From the NCBI GenBank assembly GCA_002409785.1, contig DHOX01000088.1, positions 1-38,796 on the forward strand: a stretch of DNA of 38,796 nucleotides, in the 5' to 3' direction. Made by a program: the position numbers and the translations under genes. This DNA is from Prevotella sp. UBA5379 (GTDB taxonomy: Bacteria > Bacteroidota > Bacteroidia > Bacteroidales > Bacteroidaceae). Of the stretch, positions 7,204 to 16,559 are shown piece after piece. A model generated the notes under the pieces. It was given only the letters and a program-made list of their open reading frames with translations. It was not told the DNA's origin and did not search any database. Position 1 is the stretch's first letter. Each line of letters starts with the position of its first letter.

Positions 7204-9144
7204 ATGAAACCAAAATATATATTAGCAAGTCTTCTTGGAGTGTTTTTCTTGATGATCACTTCAGGTTGTGTCGATGGAATTAAATTTGGTGATTCTTTCT
7301 TGGAAAAAGCTCCGGGGGGGGATGTTACCAAAGATACGATATTTAATAATCCTGAATATACTAGGGATTTTCTTTGGAATACTTATAGTATGTTGTATTA
7401 TGGCCTGCCTTATTACTGGGATGGTGGTGTAGGCCAGAAAATGAATACGGGTATGTTCGAGACTTTGTCGGATTGCTGGCATAGTCATAACTCGTGGGAT
7501 GAAGTAAACCGGGAATTTTATTCAGGTACTTATATTCCCGGGAATGCGGGTAAGTTTAATTATTGTGGAGAGAATGTGTGGCAAGCAGTCAGAGCGGCAT
7601 ATATCTTTCTGGAAAATGTGGATAAGACACCGGATATGAGTGATGCTGAGAAAACAAGATTGAAAGCTGAAGCCAAGTGCATCATTGCTTCCCGGTATTT
7701 CGACATGTTCCGTCACTATGGTGGCCTTCCTATTGCAAAACAATCTTATAATGGTACTGAAGGGACATACGAACTTCCACGTGCTACGGTGGAGGAAACG
7801 GTTAATTTTATGGTGGGGCTGCTTGATGAGGCTGCACCGGATCTTCCCTGGGTTCTTGACGAATCGGACCGCTCTAACTGGGATGGACGTTTTACCAGAG
7901 CTGCTGCAATGGGATTGAAGTGTAAGATCCTTGTCTTTGCTGCTTCTCCTCTATTTAATTCGGCTACACCATATTGCACTACGGGAAATCAGGAAGCAAA
8001 TGAAAAGCACCAGACCTGGTATGGAGGTTATAAACCTGAATTATGGACTCAGTGCTTGAATGCTTGTAAAGATTTCTTTGATGCCGTCCAGCAGAATGGC
8101 TATTATCATCTTGTAGAGGCTGACGGAAATACTCCGGGACAATATCGTGCAGCTTTCCGTGAGGCTTATTCTGCTAGAGGAACTACTGAGATGCTGATCT
8201 CTACCCGCTATAAGTATCAGACTTATAAGGGGAATTGGGAAGACTGGAATTCTAAGTTTGTCTCGGAGTGGAATGCTTTCGGCGGTTATACTCCTACGGA
8301 AGACTATATGGAGATGTTCCCTTGGAAAGACGGACGGCCTTTTAATTTCGAACAGGAAGAGAAAGATAATAATCTTGATAATATGTTTGAAGATAAAGAT
8401 GGTAACTTGACTCGTGATCCAAGGTTATATGAGACAATGATCGTGAATAATATGCGCCATAGTCTGAATGACAATGGAAACATGAGTGGCCGCTGTGAGG
8501 AACTCTGGGTAAATGGACGCGAGTGTGGAAATGGCCCTCAGACGGAATCAGGACAGTATGCGACTGGATTTGCCAATAATAAATTTTACATGAATAAAGA
8601 CGATGCAAAGGGAAGGGTTAATTGCTGGCCTTATCTTCGTCTTTCTGAAATGTATCTGATCTATGCTGAGGCATTGGCACAGACTGGAGATTATGAAGAT
8701 GCAATCAAACAGGTGGATATTGTCAGGGCCCGTGTCGGCCTGAAGGGATTGAAGGAAAGTATGCCTGATAAGAATTTCGATGACAAGAATACGCTGATCG
8801 ATGCAATCATGAACGAGAGGGCCTGTGAACTCGGACTGGAGGATACCCGCTTCTTCGATATGATCCGTTACCGTCGTGCTGACTTGTTTGAGAAAAAGTT
8901 ACATGGCTTGCGGATCTATCGCCAAAAAGATGGTAAAGATTATAATTATTCTTATTCAGATAAGGTAGCTGGACAAGAGGGCTGGCAGGCTACTCAGCCT
9001 TTCCATTTCAGATATGAGAAATATGTCTTGGGTAATGTTGCCCGTGTCTGGTGGACTCATTTTGACCCTAAATGGTACTTGTCTGCATTCCCACCAACAG
9101 AAATCAATAAGGGATATGGACTTACACAGAATCCTGGATGGTGA
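7204..9144 (+). CDS. SusD-like glycan-binding surface lipoprotein (SusD1)
   Basis: A 646-residue RagB/SusD-family lipoprotein with signal peptide and lipobox ITSGC (Cys about residue 22). The SusD N-terminal region includes helical TPR-type segments (WQAVRAAYIFLENVDKTP; CIIASRYFDMFRHYGGLPIA). The C-terminal region carries the usual LRLSEMYLIYAEALAQTGDY and NERACELGLEDTRFFDMIRY motifs and ends PPTEINKGYGLTQNPGW. It forms the lid over SusC1 and holds the glycan at the surface. The gene is preceded by an unusually good ribosome-binding site and lies 23 bp after susC1. It is long for the family, but this size is not rare. Confidence 0.95.
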   Translation: MKPKYILASLLGVFFLMITSGCVDGIKFGDSFLEKAPGGDVTKDTIFNNPEYTRDFLWNTYSMLYYGLPYYWDGGVGQKMNTGMFETLSDCWHSHNSWDEVNREFYSGTYIPGNAGKFNYCGENVWQAVRAAYIFLENVDKTPDMSDAEKTRLKAEAKCIIASRYFDMFRHYGGLPIAKQSYNGTEGTYELPRATVEETVNFMVGLLDEAAPDLPWVLDESDRSNWDGRFTRAAAMGLKCKILVFAASPLFNSATPYCTTGNQEANEKHQTWYGGYKPELWTQCLNACKDFFDAVQQNGYYHLVEADGNTPGQYRAAFREAYSARGTTEMLISTRYKYQTYKGNWEDWNSKFVSEWNAFGGYTPTEDYMEMFPWKDGRPFNFEQEEKDNNLDNMFEDKDGNLTRDPRLYETMIVNNMRHSLNDNGNMSGRCEELWVNGRECGNGPQTESGQYATGFANNKFYMNKDDAKGRVNCWPYLRLSEMYLIYAEALAQTGDYEDAIKQVDIVRARVGLKGLKESMPDKNFDDKNTLIDAIMNERACELGLEDTRFFDMIRYRRADLFEKKLHGLRIYRQKDGKDYNYSYSDKVAGQEGWQATQPFHFRYEKYVLGNVARVWWTHFDPKWYLSAFPPTEINKGYGLTQNPGW

Positions 9145-9170
9145 TAATCAATGTTTATAAACGAATAGAT

Positions 9171-12100
9171 ATGAAACGATATATATTATTAGTGATCGCT
9201 TTTGCCTTAGGCATTGGGGGCTATGCCCAGGAAAAAAGTGAAAATATCAGTGGCATTGTTGTTGATAAGTTTGGCAATCCTGTTTCTGGTGCTTTGATAG
9301 AACTTAGAAATAGTCCAGATGCAAAAACTTATACGGACCAGCAAGGTAAATTCAGCATACTGGCTGACAAGGATGCACAACTTTTTGTCGATGCTCCGGA
9401 TCAGTCGGAGAAAACCATTACACTTACAGGGAGTAAGGATGTCAGAATTGTAATGGATTATGCTTCCAGACCGGTTAATATTGGCTTTGGCATCCGGCAG
9501 AATGTAGAGGAGTCCACAATGTCCGTAGCAAGTGCCTCAAATGATGAGTTTAATAACCGCTCTGCAAAGAATATTGGCAACTCTCTGTTTGGACATGTGC
9601 TGGGTTTAACTACCCTGCAGGGAACAGGTGAGTATTCGGCATACGAGCCTACTTTCTTCGTGAGAGGCTTGCAGACTCTTGCCGGGAATAATCCGTTGAT
9701 CCTTGTGGACGGAATAGAACGGAATATTTCTTACATTACTCCTGAGGAGGTGGAAAATGTCATTGTCCTCAAGGATGCTCCGGCGGTTGCTCTTTATGGG
9801 TATAAGGGCGCGAATGGTGTTGTCAACATCATCACAAAGCGGGGCAAATATAAAAGTAATGAAATTCATTTCAGCTATGATCATGCCTTCAATTGGGAGG
9901 AGAGACGCCCGAAATTCGTTGATGCTTACACTTACGCAAGTGCCATGAATGAGGCTTTAACTAATGATGGTAATGCTGTTAAATATTCCCCTCTGGAACT
10001 TGATGCATTCAAAACGGGCAAATATCCTTTCCTGTATCCTAACGTGAACTGGATTGACGAGGCTTTCAAGAATTTGGGGGGCAGCAATATTTATGACTTG
10101 TCTTTCAGGGGCGGTGGAGAACACATGCGGTATTATTCATTGATGAATCTACAAGATAATAATGGCTTTATCGCACATCCTAATATGAATAGCGGATATT
10201 CTACTCAGAACAAGTATTCAAAGGCTAATCTTCGCTTTAACCTGGATATAGATTTGACGAATACTACAAGTGTACAGGTTAACTTGGATGGAGTACTTCT
10301 GGAAACACTTCGCCCTGGCCTGAGCAGTGATGGCTTATGGGATAAAATCTATACCGTTCCGGCAGCTGCCTTTCCTGTCAAGACAGAAAGTGGATTATGG
10401 GGCGGAAATGCAACCTGGGACGGCTATTCTAATCCGGTCGCTCTGACGGAAGGCCGGGCTTATAGTAAGGCTCATACCCGGGCTTTGTTCGGGGATATGA
10501 CCCTGAAACAGAATCTATCGTCACTTACTCAAGGTTTATCCGTGTGGACGAGACTGGCTTATGACAATATCGCTGCTTATTGGGAGAACCATACAAAATC
10601 GTATAGATATGGAAGTGATGCGGTTTCTGAATGGACTAATGGGGAACCTTCGGCTTTTACTCATTATACGGGTGGAAACGATTCTTCTTTAGGTACGGAC
10701 AGCAAACTGGACTGGCAGAATAAAAACTTTAATTTTGGCTTTGGTACTAATTATGACCGTACTTTCGGTAACCATGCGATTTCTTCTGTCTTGATGTGGA
10801 ATTATGAGTATAGAAATAGTAATGGACAGAACAATACTTGGTATCGTACTTCTGCTTCTTGGTATAATCATTATGGATATAAAGGAAGGTATTTCGCAGA
10901 TTTGTCTCTTACTATGGCGGGCTCTAACAAACTCGCTCCTGGACATCGCTGGGCTTTCTCTCCTGCTGTTTCTGCTGCCTGGGTGATCTCGAAAGAGAAA
11001 TTTATGAGAAATATGAGTTTCGTAGACCTGCTCAAACTGCGTGCTTCGTGGGGAATTATCAATGTCGATAATATTCCTGCTGAAGGATATTGGGAACAAA
11101 CTTATGGCGGTGGAAATGGCTATAATCTCGGTGGTAATTATGATTGGGATGGAGGTTGGACAAGGGGACGCCTAGCTTCGACTGACGTTACTCACGAGCG
11201 TAGTACAAAATATAATGTAGGTGTAGATGCTACTCTCTTTAAAGGCCTTGACATTACGATGGATGGGTATTATCAGCGTCGTAGTGATATATGGGTGTCT
11301 GCAAGTGGCAGGAATTCTTCCGTCTTGGGATCTGAAAGTCCTTATGTCAATGGGGGTGTAGTAGATAGTTATGGATTCGAGATGGGATTGAATTATACCA
11401 AAATGATCGGCAGGGACTTTATCTTTAATGGTGGTGCAAACTATACATTATCTAAGGATAAGATAAAGAATGAACTGGAGGAACCTCATGCTTATAGCTA
11501 TCTGGATCAGACAAATCATCCTGTCGGCCAGATCTTTGGCCTTCAGGCTATTGGGTTCTTTAAGGACCAGGCGGATATTGATCATAGCCCCGTCCAGCAG
11601 TTTTCTGATGTCAAGCCAGGTGACATTAAGTATAAGGATCAAAATGGGGATGGCGTCATCAATGAGGAAGATGTTGTGAAAATGGGCTATAATACTACTT
11701 GTCCTGAGATCTATTTCTCTTTTCATTTAGGTGCTGAATATAAAGGTATCGGCTTAGATGCAGATTTCCAGGGCGTAGGCAACTATACAGCCATCTTGAA
11801 TACCAAGTCTCTTTATTGGCCGCTGATCAACAATACGAATATCAGCAAGTATTATTATGATAACCGTTGGACACCGGAACATACGAATGCTAAATTCCCA
11901 CGTCTTACAGCAGAAAGTAATGCCAATAACTTCCGTACAAATTCAATATGGTTGGAAGACCGTTCTTTCTTGAAATTGAGAAATTTGGAGGTCTATTATA
12001 AATTTCCGAAGTCCATTTTAGCTTCAACTAAGTTTATTAGTACGGCGAAACTTTATGTGCGGGGCGTTGATCTTTTGTGTCTTGATCATATTAAAAAGGC

Positions 12101-12173
12101 TGATCCGGAACAGTATGGGGCTGACTATCCTTTAAACCGTTCTCTGGTGGTAGGGCTTGCTCTTGGTTTTTAA
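9171..12173 (+). CDS. SusC-like TonB-dependent transporter (SusC2), divergent N-terminal region
   Basis: A 1000-residue SusC-family protein. ATG at 9171 begins a clean signal peptide (MKRYILLVIAFALGIGGYAQ). An in-frame ATG at 9138 would overlap the end of susD1 and spoil the signal peptide. The carboxypeptidase-regulatory-like domain (about 28-100) lacks the usual ISYIGYKT motif and reads AQLFVDAPDQSEKTITL. The plug keeps LILVDGIERNISYITPEEVE and VLKDAPAVALYGYKGANGV. The usual VVVGFGTQKKSDLTG segment is replaced by the much altered NIGFGIRQNVEESTMSVAS. The barrel ends VVGLALGF. It probably imports a second class of oligosaccharide with SusD2. It starts 26 bp after susD1, so the two pairs are almost certainly co-transcribed. 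Confidence 0.94.
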   Translation: MKRYILLVIAFALGIGGYAQEKSENISGIVVDKFGNPVSGALIELRNSPDAKTYTDQQGKFSILADKDAQLFVDAPDQSEKTITLTGSKDVRIVMDYASRPVNIGFGIRQNVEESTMSVASASNDEFNNRSAKNIGNSLFGHVLGLTTLQGTGEYSAYEPTFFVRGLQTLAGNNPLILVDGIERNISYITPEEVENVIVLKDAPAVALYGYKGANGVVNIITKRGKYKSNEIHFSYDHAFNWEERRPKFVDAYTYASAMNEALTNDGNAVKYSPLELDAFKTGKYPFLYPNVNWIDEAFKNLGGSNIYDLSFRGGGEHMRYYSLMNLQDNNGFIAHPNMNSGYSTQNKYSKANLRFNLDIDLTNTTSVQVNLDGVLLETLRPGLSSDGLWDKIYTVPAAAFPVKTESGLWGGNATWDGYSNPVALTEGRAYSKAHTRALFGDMTLKQNLSSLTQGLSVWTRLAYDNIAAYWENHTKSYRYGSDAVSEWTNGEPSAFTHYTGGNDSSLGTDSKLDWQNKNFNFGFGTNYDRTFGNHAISSVLMWNYEYRNSNGQNNTWYRTSASWYNHYGYKGRYFADLSLTMAGSNKLAPGHRWAFSPAVSAAWVISKEKFMRNMSFVDLLKLRASWGIINVDNIPAEGYWEQTYGGGNGYNLGGNYDWDGGWTRGRLASTDVTHERSTKYNVGVDATLFKGLDITMDGYYQRRSDIWVSASGRNSSVLGSESPYVNGGVVDSYGFEMGLNYTKMIGRDFIFNGGANYTLSKDKIKNELEEPHAYSYLDQTNHPVGQIFGLQAIGFFKDQADIDHSPVQQFSDVKPGDIKYKDQNGDGVINEEDVVKMGYNTTCPEIYFSFHLGAEYKGIGLDADFQGVGNYTAILNTKSLYWPLINNTNISKYYYDNRWTPEHTNAKFPRLTAESNANNFRTNSIWLEDRSFLKLRNLEVYYKFPKSILASTKFISTAKLYVRGVDLLCLDHIKKADPEQYGADYPLNRSLVVGLALGF

Positions 12174-12191
12174 TCATTAATGGAAAAAACA

Positions 12192-13889
12192 ATGAAAAAG
12201 ACATTTATTATTGCAATCATCGGTTTTATAGCCTTTTCTTCCTGTAGCAACGAACTGGATTATAAGGAATATAATAATTACGATAAACAGTATGTGTTTA
12301 CAAATTTTGATAACACGGTTGGTTTTGTGACGGACATCTATGGACGGATGGATTATGATTTCGGCACTTATGGCAATGGAATGCTCGCTTCTGCTTGCGA
12401 TGAGGCTGAATATGCATGGCGTTCCGGTAGTGTGAATGATTTTACGGATGGTGCCTGGAGCCCTACGAATTCAAAGGATAATATCTGGAATGACAGTTAT
12501 GCTGCCATCCAGAAGGCTAATTTATATCTGAGTGAATGTGGAAGCTGTGATTTTTCTCAGTATCGTTTTGATAAGGACTATACTGCTCAGATGGCTCGTT
12601 TTAAAAGATTGAAATTTGAGGTTCGTTTCCTTCGTGCTTATTTCTATTTTAACCTGGTAAGACAGTATGGCGATGTGCCTTTTTCTACTCAAGTCCTTTC
12701 TGAGAAGGAGGCGAATAATCTGCCCCGTACGTCGTATAATGATGTGTTTGATTTCATCGTGAAGGAATGTGATGAGATTTGTGACAGTCTGCCGGCAGAT
12801 TATTCCCAGTTGGGGGATGATGCTGCTGCAAATGAAACGGGCAGGGTTAACAAATTGGCTGTGTTAGCTCTGAAAGCGAGAACTTTACTCTACTGGGCTA
12901 GTCCGCTCTTTAATACAAAAAATGATAATGAACTCTGGCATCGTGCTGCATTGTCCAGTAAAGCGGTTTTAGATTCCTGTGCAAAGTATAATGTGCATCT
13001 TGGCAAATATGCTGACTTGTGGGGTACGGATAACTGGAAGGCTTCTGAGATTATCTTTGCTCGCCGGGTAGGTGACTTGAACTACTTGGAAGCAAATAAT
13101 TTTCCTGTGGGAGTAGAGGGTGGTCATTCTGGTAATTGTCCTACACAAACACTTGTTGATGCATACGAAATGAAGAGCACTGGAAAACTGTGGAATGAGG
13201 AGGGAAGTGGATATAATCCTGCAAAACCTTATGATAATCGTGATCCGCGGCTGGCTATGACGATTGCCGTAAATGGCGAGAAAAACTGGCCTACCTATAA
13301 TACTTCTGAGTTGCAGACTTACTATGGAGGGGTGAATGGGGAACCGATCGCAGGTGCTACACCAACTGGCTATTATCTGAAAAAATATCTGGACCCTACG
13401 GTCAATGTCTCTGCAACGAATTCCAATACAAAACGTCATTCCTGGATTACTTTCCGATTGGGTGAGTTCTATCTGGACTATGCTGAAGCGGTGTTCCACT
13501 ATTTAGGTAGTGCGGATGCTACAAGTGCTGAGTTTCCTTTGTCTGCCAGAGAAGCTGTCAATATCATCCGGGGGAGAAGTGATGTGATGATGCCTCCATT
13601 GCCTACAGGACTTTCTAATGACGAATTCTGGAAGAAGTATGAGGATGAGCGTATGGTAGAGTTGGCTTTTGAAGATCATCGTTTTTATGATGTCAGACGG
13701 TGGAAGGAAGGAAATCAACTGGCTTCTATCATAGAAATGCATATCACGAAGAATGCTGACGGCAGTTTTTCTTATAGCAGACAGACGGTTAAAAGAAACT
13801 GGAATGATAAAATGTATTTCTTCCCGATTCCTGAATCTGAGATCCTGAAGCATAAGAATGTAAATTTCCCGCAAAATCCGGGTTGGTAA
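12192..13889 (+). CDS. SusD-like glycan-binding surface lipoprotein (SusD2)
   Basis: A 565-residue SusD-family lipoprotein. MKKTFIIAIIGFIAFSSC (start 12192) gives a typical lipoprotein signal; an in-frame ATG at 12180 adds four residues. Family motifs include FLRAYFYFNLVRQYGDVPFS, LALKARTLLYWASPLFN, FRLGEFYLDYAEAVFHYLG, ERMVELAFEDHRFYDVRRWK and the C-terminal YFFPIPESEILKHKN with QNPGW. It pairs with SusC2, which ends 18 bp upstream. It differs strongly from SusD1, SusD3 and SusD4, so its ligand preference may differ too (inference). Confidence 0.95.
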   Translation: MKKTFIIAIIGFIAFSSCSNELDYKEYNNYDKQYVFTNFDNTVGFVTDIYGRMDYDFGTYGNGMLASACDEAEYAWRSGSVNDFTDGAWSPTNSKDNIWNDSYAAIQKANLYLSECGSCDFSQYRFDKDYTAQMARFKRLKFEVRFLRAYFYFNLVRQYGDVPFSTQVLSEKEANNLPRTSYNDVFDFIVKECDEICDSLPADYSQLGDDAAANETGRVNKLAVLALKARTLLYWASPLFNTKNDNELWHRAALSSKAVLDSCAKYNVHLGKYADLWGTDNWKASEIIFARRVGDLNYLEANNFPVGVEGGHSGNCPTQTLVDAYEMKSTGKLWNEEGSGYNPAKPYDNRDPRLAMTIAVNGEKNWPTYNTSELQTYYGGVNGEPIAGATPTGYYLKKYLDPTVNVSATNSNTKRHSWITFRLGEFYLDYAEAVFHYLGSADATSAEFPLSAREAVNIIRGRSDVMMPPLPTGLSNDEFWKKYEDERMVELAFEDHRFYDVRRWKEGNQLASIIEMHITKNADGSFSYSRQTVKRNWNDKMYFFPIPESEILKHKNVNFPQNPGW

Positions 13890-13907
13890 TAGTAAAAAAC
13901 AGAATAT

Positions 13908-14783
13908 ATGAAAATAAATAAGGTGTTATTGTCATTGGTCGTTTTTGCATCGCTTTTTTCAGCTTGTGATGATAAAATAGATCATTTCGAATATGAAGGA
14001 TATACGCAGAAGGCACAGACTGTTGACGTGTCTAAATTATCGTATGATTCTCTGCCTGGGAGCATCAAATTGAGGTGGGATACTACCGGGATCAAGTATG
14101 AATATATGAAGGTTTCCTATATAGATCCCTCCGATCAGAAAACGGTTACGGCGGTTGTATCTAAATACTGTGACTCCCTTCTTGTAGAAAACACGTTAAG
14201 GAAATATGGTGACTATGATTTCTCTTTCCAGGCTTTCAATTCTTTGAATAAGGGTGGCTCCATCGTTACTTTCAAGGCTCGTTCTGGAAGAGCGCCGGCT
14301 ATCATTACGGTTAATAAAACAAAGGTGAATCTTACTGTTGACCAGCTAAGCACAAATGATCAGGAACCTTCAGAGGGACCTATAGGCAATCTGATAGATA
14401 ATAATCCGAACACATTCTTCCATACTCGCTGGAGCTCTCCACAAAAACCTTTGCCTCAGTATATCCAGATCGATTTTAAAGAAGATCATGAAGATTTTGC
14501 TATCTGGTATAAGAATCGTAATGGCTCTCAAGTAGGTCCGCAAAGTTTTGACTTACAGATCAGCCAGGATGGCAATCAATGGGAAACGGTAAAGACAGTA
14601 AACTCGGGATTGCCTTCTGCAAGTGGGGCTGAATATACTTCTGATGTCGTCCAGCCTGGTAAAAAGTTTAGATACTTCCGCCTTAATGTGACTAAGACTT
14701 TCGGTGATCGTAATTATTTTAATATGGCTGAACTTGCTTTTTATGATGCTCAGGTCCTGGTCAATGATCCGGAAGCTAAGTAG
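13908..14783 (+). CDS. Surface lipoprotein with Fn3-like and F5/8 type C domains (probable surface glycan-binding protein)
   Basis: A 291-residue lipoprotein with signal peptide and lipobox FSAC. Residues about 45-130 (LPGSIKLRWDTTGIKYEYMK onward, then DYDFSFQAFNSLNKGG) look like an Fn3-type domain of the DUF4959/DUF4998 kind. Residues about 140-285 (NLIDNNPNTFFHTRWSSP, YIQIDFKE, FDLQISQDGNQWETV, FRYFRLNVTKTFGDRNYFNM) form an F5/8 type C (discoidin, CBM32-like) domain. No catalytic domain is visible. It follows susD2 by 18 bp, the usual slot of SusE/SusF-like or SGBP proteins, and precedes the GH16 lipoprotein. Its likely role is holding the polysaccharide at the surface; the ligand is unknown. 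Confidence 0.85.
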   Translation: MKINKVLLSLVVFASLFSACDDKIDHFEYEGYTQKAQTVDVSKLSYDSLPGSIKLRWDTTGIKYEYMKVSYIDPSDQKTVTAVVSKYCDSLLVENTLRKYGDYDFSFQAFNSLNKGGSIVTFKARSGRAPAIITVNKTKVNLTVDQLSTNDQEPSEGPIGNLIDNNPNTFFHTRWSSPQKPLPQYIQIDFKEDHEDFAIWYKNRNGSQVGPQSFDLQISQDGNQWETVKTVNSGLPSASGAEYTSDVVQPGKKFRYFRLNVTKTFGDRNYFNMAELAFYDAQVLVNDPEAK

Positions 14784-14835
14784 ACTTTATGATTTAAAAT
14801 ATTTGAATGAAAAAGCAGTTTAAATCTTGATTGCA

Positions 14836-16269
14836 ATGAAAACAAATAGAATGAAATACCTGGCTTTTCTGCTCGTTGCCTCTCTCGTTGCAGTTACCAG
14901 TTGTAGTGAAAATGATAGCCGCGCCGGTGTAAATATTGGCCAATACAAGTGGCTGGCCCTTTATCAGTCTCGGCAGGTATGGGATGGTCATCAGAATAAT
15001 ATGAGTATGGCCTTGAATGAGGATGATGATAAGGATACTACCTTCACGGTCAATACCTCTCTTTATATGAATCAGAAAGCAGACCAGGACTGTAAGGCAG
15101 AACTTGTCGTCGATAGTGATTCCTTGGCTAAGGCAATTAACCTGTCTTCTTCTGGCGGACTCTATGCTTGTTACACGCACTCCGTTCTGATGCCTAAAAA
15201 TGCCTATTCTTTGTCTTCTGGTGATATAGTGCTAAAAGCGGGAGAGAAAAAATCGGATGCGGTGACGGTGACTATCCATCGTGACCAACTTCTTACGGAT
15301 CCGATTCGTAATGATATTTCGGATGTGACTTTTGTGCTTCCTTTATCTTTGCGCAATTCTTCTGTCTATAAAATTAATGATAAAGTGAGCACGTTGATGC
15401 TTTTTGTTACTATGCCGGCACTTGACCCTACCCAACCGGATAAAACAACTCCTCCCAAAGAACTTGATGGCATGAAACTGGTATGGGATGATGAATTTAA
15501 TGGAACAGGAAATCCTGATGATACAAAATGGCATTTTGAAACGGGTTTCCAGCGGAATCATGAGGACCAGTGGTATCAGAAGGATAATGCTTATCTTGAT
15601 GGCAAGGGTGCTTGTGTCATTGAGGGACGTAAAGAGAGAGTCCAGAATCCTAATTATCAGGCTGGAAGCTCCGACTGGAAGAAGAACCGCGAGTATGCAG
15701 AGTATACGAGTGCTTCCATGCAGAGCAAATATACTTATAAGTATGGAAAAGTAATCGTCAGAGCAAAGATCCCAACGGCAAGTGGCTCATGGCCGGCTAT
15801 CTGGCAGGTGGGCAACACTTGGGAATGGCCTCTCGGGGGTGAAATTGATATTCTGGAATCTTATCCTTCCAATGGGCAACCGGCCATACATGCTAATTAT
15901 TGCTGGGGATCAGATTGGAGATGGTCCGGTAATTGGCAGTCGGTGGTCAAACCTTTGTCCTATTTCACGGATCAGGACAAGGATTGGGTAAAGAAGTATC
16001 ATGTGTGGACTCTTGACTGGAATGAAAGTACATTGAAGATCTCTGTTGATGGGGAACTGATCAATGAGATCAGTACGTCCAAGACCTTTAACGGCAGTGG
16101 CGGTGGTGCGCCGAGTGGTGGCTATCAGAATCCCTTCAGCAATGATGTCAGTAATTTTGGTGATCTGATCTGGCTGAATCTTGCCCTGGGAGGTGATAAT
16201 GGCGGAAAGATTGATGACAGTGCCTTCCCGATGAGATACTATATTGACTATGTCAGGGTGTATCAATAA
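14836..16269 (+). CDS. GH16 endo-hydrolase lipoprotein with DUF1735-like N-terminal domain
   Basis: A 477-residue protein. ATG at 14836 was chosen over an in-frame TTG at 14827. The lipobox VTSCSE indicates anchoring in the outer membrane, probably on the surface. Residues about 30-190 resemble the DUF1735 (BT_3987-like) domain found at the N terminus of Bacteroidota surface glycan proteins. A Pro/Thr-rich linker (DPTQPDKTTPPKE) leads to a GH16 domain (about 213-477) with catalytic motif EIDILE: E336 nucleophile, D338, E341 acid/base. GH16 enzymes cut beta-1,3/1,4-glucans or galactans inside the chain. Next to GH43_24, GH2 and GH51 genes, endo-beta-1,3-galactanase is my first guess and laminarinase the main alternative. 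It is the last gene of the susC1 operon. Its catalytic part is duplicated in the next gene. Confidence 0.92.
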   Translation: MKTNRMKYLAFLLVASLVAVTSCSENDSRAGVNIGQYKWLALYQSRQVWDGHQNNMSMALNEDDDKDTTFTVNTSLYMNQKADQDCKAELVVDSDSLAKAINLSSSGGLYACYTHSVLMPKNAYSLSSGDIVLKAGEKKSDAVTVTIHRDQLLTDPIRNDISDVTFVLPLSLRNSSVYKINDKVSTLMLFVTMPALDPTQPDKTTPPKELDGMKLVWDDEFNGTGNPDDTKWHFETGFQRNHEDQWYQKDNAYLDGKGACVIEGRKERVQNPNYQAGSSDWKKNREYAEYTSASMQSKYTYKYGKVIVRAKIPTASGSWPAIWQVGNTWEWPLGGEIDILESYPSNGQPAIHANYCWGSDWRWSGNWQSVVKPLSYFTDQDKDWVKKYHVWTLDWNESTLKISVDGELINEISTSKTFNGSGGGAPSGGYQNPFSNDVSNFGDLIWLNLALGGDNGGKIDDSAFPMRYYIDYVRVYQ

Positions 16270-16355
16270 ATGGTGTTTTGCCGTAACTCTCAGGAAAATC
16301 TTGTTTGATCTGCAAGGCTTATTCCTTTAATAATCCTGATAGATCAAATGGATAG

Positions 16356-16408
16356 TTGGATGCTTCATGGTCTTTGTTATACAAGAAACAAAGAAATGAG
16401 GCATCCAA
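16356..16408 (+). terminator. Hairpin after the GH16 lipoprotein gene
   Basis: TTGGATGC, TCAT and TCTTTGTT on the left arm (16356-16378) pair with AACAAAGA, ATGA and GCATCCAA on the right (16387-16408). Only small mismatches interrupt the stem, and the loop is 8 nt. No long T-tract follows. It lies 87 bp after the gene and before operator copy 3, so it probably ends or trims the susC1 operon transcript. Confidence 0.55.
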
Positions 16409-16454
16409 TTTATGAGGTCTCTCTACTCGTGTGTCTCTCTTTATGATGAGGTGA

Positions 16455-16513
16455 AAGGATAATTCATGGAAACAGGGATAGGTGTATCTTGTCTTTTAAG
16501 ATAAATTATCCTT
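16455..16513 (+). repeat. Nested inverted repeats upstream of operator copy 3
   Basis: AAGGATAATT (16455-16464) pairs with AATTATCCTT (16504-16513). Inside it, TATCTT (16485-16490) pairs with AAGATA (16498-16503), which directly abuts the outer right arm. The result is a bulged stem about 47 bp before operator copy 3. Its role is unknown; it could be a second transcription end. Nothing else was recognised in 16270-16559, and there is no plausible gene there. Confidence 0.35.
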
Positions 16514-16559
16514 CGGAAGATTTAACCTGATACTACTGCAAAATTCTGTGAAAATTGTT

